Source of the DNA: a bacterium | Lineage (GTDB): Bacteria; RUG730; JAAEPJ01 | NCBI GenBank assembly: GCA_024222485.1 | Contig: JAAEPJ010000048.1 | Coordinates: 1-64,000, forward strand | Direction of reading: 5' to 3' | DNA: 64,000 nt | In this document: positions 62,100 to 64,000 of the stretch, piece after piece | Layout: each line of letters opens with the position of its first letter | Position numbering within the stretch: position 1 is the stretch's first letter | Translations under genes and position numbers: made by a program | The notes under the pieces: generated by a model | What the model saw: only the letters and a program-made list of their open reading frames with translations | The model's database searches: none | Told to the model about the DNA's origin: nothing

Positions 62100-63353
62100 T
62101 CAGGTCTCTAATCGTTCAATACAAGCCCCTAGCTTTTGCAGTTTTTTTTCAATGTTTTCATATCCACGATCAAGATGGTAAACACGGTGAATCTCCGTTT
62201 CTCCTTCTGCAATCAAAGCAGCTAAAACTAAGGCCGCAGAGGCCCTCAAATCAGTAGCCATAACCGGAGCACCTTTCAAAGACGAGTTACCACCAACAAA
62301 AACAGTGTGTCCATTAATTGTCAAATTCGCCCCCATTCTTTCAAGCTCAGGAATATGCATAAATCTATTCTCAAAAACAGTCTCAGTAACAAGACTTGCA
62401 CCATCCGCTTGGGTCATATAAAGGACCCATTGTGCCTGCATATCAGTGGGAAACCCAGGGTAAGGTAAAGTCTCTATATTAATTGGCTGAATTCTCGAAG
62501 TTCCAAATACTCTCAAACATCCATTCTCTTCTATAATTTTCACTCCAGAATCTTGCATTTTCGTGGTCAAAAAATCTAAATATTTAAGTTCAATATTTTT
62601 AATCAAAACTTCTTCAGCACAAAGTGCTGCAGCAATCATAAATGTTCCTGCTTCAATCCGATCACTTATAACCTTATGCTCAACACCAGAAAGTTTCCGA
62701 ACACCTTCAATCTGAATTTTATCAGAACCATAACCAATAATTTTAGCGCCCATTTTATTCAAAAACTCACAAAGATCAATAATCTCTGGCTCCTTTGCAA
62801 CATTTTCTAAAACGGTAAGCCCCTCAGCCAAGGTAGCGGCCATCACTAAGTTCTCTGTTGCACCAACACTTGGAAAATCCAAAACAATTTTTGTCCCAAA
62901 TAATTTAGCACATTTCAAACGAACATACCCTTTGTCAAGCGAAATAGCTGCACCAAAATGTTTAAAACCATCAAGATGAATGTTTATTGGTCGAGCACCA
63001 ATTGCACATCCGCCAGGCAAAGAGACTTTGACATGAAAGTATCGTGTAAGAAGAGGTCCCATTACTAATGCTGAAGCACGCATCTGTTTAACCAAATCAT
63101 ATGGTGCTTCTGTCTTAATAGCTGTTGTTTGTTTAATTAAAATCTCTCGCCCATTTCTTTGGATAGTTTTACCAAGATGTTCTAAAACTTTGATCATCGT
63201 AGTAATATCACGCAAATCAGGAATGTTTTGTAAAAGAATATCTTCGTCCGTTAAGATTGTTGCCACCAAAATTGGTAATGCTGCATTTTTTGCACCATGG
63301 ATTTCAACCTCACCATTTAGCTTACAGTTACCAGTTATTACTAGTTTATCCAT
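62100..63353 (-). CDS. murA: UDP-N-acetylglucosamine 1-carboxyvinyltransferase
   Basis: KLVITGNCKLNGEVEIHGAK and KNAALPILVATILTDEDILL are the MurA N terminus; LPGGCAIGARPINIHLDGFK carries the catalytic Cys (GGCAIG), so the enzyme should be fosfomycin-sensitive in principle. The EPSP-like fold repeats include GFPTDMQAQWVLYMTQADGA and RASAALVLAALIAEGETEIH. It makes UDP-GlcNAc-enolpyruvate for peptidoglycan. Length 417 is normal. Next gene upstream is prmC. Confidence 0.97.
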   Translation of the reverse strand: MDKLVITGNCKLNGEVEIHGAKNAALPILVATILTDEDILLQNIPDLRDITTMIKVLEHLGKTIQRNGREILIKQTTAIKTEAPYDLVKQMRASALVMGPLLTRYFHVKVSLPGGCAIGARPINIHLDGFKHFGAAISLDKGYVRLKCAKLFGTKIVLDFPSVGATENLVMAATLAEGLTVLENVAKEPEIIDLCEFLNKMGAKIIGYGSDKIQIEGVRKLSGVEHKVISDRIEAGTFMIAAALCAEEVLIKNIELKYLDFLTTKMQDSGVKIIEENGCLRVFGTSRIQPINIETLPYPGFPTDMQAQWVLYMTQADGASLVTETVFENRFMHIPELERMGANLTINGHTVFVGGNSSLKGAPVMATDLRASAALVLAALIAEGETEIHRVYHLDRGYENIEKKLQKLGACIERLET

Positions 63354-63389
63354 TAGTTTCCTCTCAGGTAACAGAAAAGTTAATAGCTT

Positions 63390-64000
63390 TTAAGAAAGCC
63401 TACGCACACTTAAAACCCTATCTAATCCTTGTAAGTCCTTTATTAAGTTAAATTCACCAAAACCATTTAATTCTAATTTTTCTGTAATTAAAAAATTTAA
63501 TTCTGGATCAATTTCTAACACTAAATACCCGCCAACCTTTAAGTAGTCCAAAGCCTGATCAATCAATCTTGAATAAAATATTAAACCATCTTCTCCACCA
63601 TCGAGTGCAATTTTTGGTTCACACTTAACTTCTTTCCTTAAAGTAGACAAGACTGAAGTTTTAAGATAAGGGGGATTCGCTGTAATAATATCCACCATTC
63701 CTTTTAAAGAAAATATTTTTAATGGTAATAAAATATCACCATGAAGAAATCGAACATCCCTCAATGTTTGATTCAATAAGCTATTTTCATGTGCAACTTT
63801 AACAGCTTTTAAATTAATATCAATCCCGTAAATGAAATATAATATCTTATTTAGATGTTTAGCCAAACTAATGGGAATATTTCCACTACCTGTAAAAGTA
63901 TCAACAATCAAAATTTTACTATTAATATCAAATTTTTGAAAAACTTCCATATTCCTAGAGACACGCAAAACTTCTTCAACAAGAAATTCTGTCTCAGGTC
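63390..64000 (-). CDS. prmC: Peptide chain release factor glutamine methyltransferase (3' part)
   Basis: The visible part has ILIVDTFTGSGNIPISLAKH (SAM motif), DIITANPPYLKTSVLSTLRK (NPPY, catalytic), LDGGEDGLIFYSRLIDQALD and YLVLEIDPELNFLITEKLEL. Upstream of the internal Met at 63968 the frame stays open to the window edge with TETEFLVEEVLRVSRN, matching the PrmC PRPETE.LVE pattern, so the 5' end lies outside. PrmC methylates the GGQ glutamine of RF1/RF2. prfA is usually the upstream neighbour but is not visible. Confidence 0.93.
   Translation of the reverse strand, partial: PETEFLVEEVLRVSRNMEVFQKFDINSKILIVDTFTGSGNIPISLAKHLNKILYFIYGIDINLKAVKVAHENSLLNQTLRDVRFLHGDILLPLKIFSLKGMVDIITANPPYLKTSVLSTLRKEVKCEPKIALDGGEDGLIFYSRLIDQALDYLKVGGYLVLEIDPELNFLITEKLELNGFGEFNLIKDLQGLDRVLSVRRLS

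Noticed and set aside
1-64000. CRISPR arrays
   Set aside because: The only regular tandem repeat is the pentanucleotide tract at 14491-14545; no spaced repeats of 25-40 bases were seen.

Overview
The window looks like a piece of an AT-rich chromosome from an anaerobic, fermentative, diderm bacterium. An MCE/MlaD-type lipid-transport protein, a predicted outer-membrane beta-barrel protein and a sedoheptulose-7-phosphate isomerase (GmhA) point to a Gram-negative envelope. A trimeric [FeFe]-hydrogenase operon with HydG and a Rex repressor points to hydrogen-evolving, redox-controlled metabolism. The mix (GH57, GH94-like phosphorylase, GatCAB, Tad-like pilus proteins) resembles Omnitrophota or Elusimicrobiota genomes. 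No rRNA or marker phylogeny can be run here, so the phylum is only a guess. The standard code applies: TGA is a genuine stop after hydG and between thrC and purH.

Positions 1 to about 29 kb are a mosaic integrated element next to a tRNA-Phe gene (29185-29257). From the right come a tyrosine integrase, an ORF6N/PLD-like protein, an OLD-family ATPase/TOPRIM nuclease, and a rightward repressor with a SHOCT tail. Facing the repressor is a leftward early operon: excisionase-like protein, small HTH protein, RecA-like recombination ATPase, a hypothetical protein, a Lin1244/Lin1753-type replication protein, RusA, a DUF5659 protein, a YadA-head-like fibre protein and a hypothetical protein. Two restriction-modification loci follow (12.8-18.9 kb): Dcm with a putative endonuclease and Vsr, and a type I-like methylase/specificity pair carrying a (TTGCT)11 tract. 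Further left is a second replication/control module: XRE repressor plus ImmA/IrrE protease, a second DUF5659 protein, a P4-like primase-helicase, a CHC2 zinc-finger protein, a PD-(D/E)XK nuclease, a large serine recombinase, a methyltransferase, a RhuM/Fic protein, a SWIM-zinc protein, a ParA-like ATPase and an IS3 fragment. No capsid, portal, terminase large subunit or conjugation genes are seen, so it looks like a satellite-like or remnant element loaded with defence genes.

Positions 29.3 to 64 kb are ordinary host chromosome, almost all on the minus strand: YtxH and DUF948 proteins, coaD-gatB, a sodium:solute symporter pair, gmhA, an IS3 remnant, gatA-gatC-nnrE, pyrE, pyrF, a broken GH57 gene, mlaD, an outer-membrane protein gene, hydG-hydA-hydB-hydC, rex, an ECF sigma factor, two Tad-like genes, purH, thrC, tsaB, a GH94-like gene, tsaE, a Xaa-Pro peptidase, murA and the 3' part of prmC.

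Gene erosion runs through the window. At least seven genes carry an in-frame stop at a position where homologues or good continuation indicate Trp, Gln or another sense codon. Most of these stops can be explained by single C-to-T or G-to-A changes. Several other genes carry 1-nt frameshifts, three of them at homopolymer A runs. The element therefore looks partly decayed, though some of the frameshifts could be phase variation or assembly error.
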